Positions 6,182 to 6,835 of a DNA stretch of 6,835 bases are shown here, one piece after another. The stretch's first letter is position 1. Every line of letters starts with the position of its first letter. The notes below the pieces were generated by a model. The model did not search any database and had not been told where the DNA came from. It was given only the letters and a program-made list of their open reading frames with translations. The stretch comes from Actinomycetes bacterium (lineage in GTDB: Bacteria; Bacillota_I; Bacilli_A; RF39; UBA660). The position numbers and the translations under genes are program-made. The stretch is from NCBI GenBank assembly GCA_021152765.1, contig JAGKUT010000044.1:1-6835 (forward strand), read 5' to 3'.

Positions 6182-6665
6182 CTTCGTTTTCTTTCCTTTC
6201 TATATTAGTTAAACTTTTTCTTTTATTTACAATGCTTTCACCATAATTTTTGATACGTTGCATTTCCAATTTCATACTTTGCGTGTCATATGGGAAAAAA
6301 ATCAACTCAATCATAAACATATCCCAATTTTTCCCATTTATTTCATTCCAATTACTACTTTCAGCTTCAAATTCTCTTATTCTTGCAGGCATAATTAAAT
6401 TAAAGTCTATAATTTGATGTGTCGATTTCAATATAGTTAAAGCATTTTTTAAATTTTTTATTATCATTCTTAAATCCCTATTTTTGTTAATGCATTTGTT
6501 AATTTTCTTTTTATCTCTACTAATCAGTTTTAAATAATAATCTTCCTTTCCTGAATTGGTAAGACCGTAGTCTTCTGCTGTTCTTTCATAAAATTGTCGA
6601 TTAAATTCCAGTTCCTTTACGATTGCTATATTGTTAGAAAATAAATCAGCATATGTTATATTCAT
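6174..6665 (-). CDS. unrecognised protein upstream of and overlapping the helicase gene; 5' end uncertain
   Basis: From ATG at 6665 this frame encodes about 163 residues: a helical, charged protein with a lysine/arginine-rich middle (KKKINKCINKNRDLRMIIKN region), a hydrophobic stretch around FMIELIFFPY, and a basic C-terminus. I recognise no family, signal or membrane segment. Its TGA stop lies inside the helicase start (GATGGATGA context), an 8-bp overlap typical of coupled genes whose products work together. A helicase partner or loader is possible but is only inferred from position. The start is unclear: no Shine-Dalgarno is evident before ATG 6665. The frame stays open to the window edge at 6835 through ATG 6773 and TTG 6800, neither with a ribosome site, so the gene may begin beyond the window. 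I chose 6665 because the sequence upstream of about 6760 looks like AT-rich intergenic DNA. Confidence 0.6.
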   Translation of the reverse strand: MNITYADLFSNNIAIVKELEFNRQFYERTAEDYGLTNSGKEDYYLKLISRDKKKINKCINKNRDLRMIIKNLKNALTILKSTHQIIDFNLIMPARIREFEAESSNWNEINGKNWDMFMIELIFFPYDTQSMKLEMQRIKNYGESIVNKRKSLTNIERKENEDG

Positions 6666-6835
6666 GTTATAGCCATTTCTATCATACTTACAAATGTTTT
6701 CACAAATCGTTCTTAATGATATTCTTTTCACTGGTTGTTGCGATTTTCTTTGATTTCGATTTATATATATCATTCGTGATAGATATAGAAATATAAGCAA
6801 ATAGTTTATATTTGAATATTTACAGGAATATATAC

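Noticed and set aside
1..6835. Alternative genetic code with TGA as Trp
   Set aside because: The amidase Trp checked is TGG, and TGA ends the gene at 6174 exactly where the helicase start overlaps.
1..6835. CRISPR array or insertion sequence
   Set aside because: No regularly spaced repeats of 23-40 bp and no transposase were seen; the short repeats at 2749-2911 are too small and sit at an att arm.

Overview
This is an AT-rich window with every supported gene on the minus strand. It suggests a low-GC Gram-positive bacterium (Bacillota, possibly one of the uncultured gut Bacilli lineages; the rank below phylum is a guess). Shine-Dalgarno sites are strong and of AAGGAGG type. The cell-wall amidase implies a peptidoglycan wall. 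The code is standard: Trp is TGG where checked, and TGA serves as a stop at 6174-6176.

The window reads as a junction between host chromosome and an integrated mobile element. Host side (1 to about 2733), from right to left in transcription order: the 3' half of a tRNA-Leu gene with its terminator; a sigma-70-type promoter driving a cysteine-rich protein of unknown function with a CYITTAVC motif; that gene's terminator; a membrane-anchored N-acetylmuramoyl-L-alanine amidase with Ig-like repeats; and the first codons of another gene at the left edge.

Element side (about 2734 to the right edge): about 190 bp of short direct and inverted repeats that look like an attachment-site arm; a complete tRNA-Leu(CAA) with its own promoter; a tyrosine integrase; an excisionase-like helix-turn-helix protein; a DnaB-like replicative helicase; and an unrecognised protein whose end overlaps the helicase start by 8 bp. 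The order replication helicase, xis, int, att, all in one direction, resembles the end of an integrative element (prophage, ICE/IME or satellite). No capsid, relaxase or other type-defining gene is visible, so the class is left open.

The most interesting point is the junction. The host tRNA-Leu matches tRNA only from its CAA anticodon loop to the CCA end, and just inside the element lies a second, different but complete tRNA-Leu with the same CAA anticodon. The element may carry a substitute for the tRNA it interrupts.
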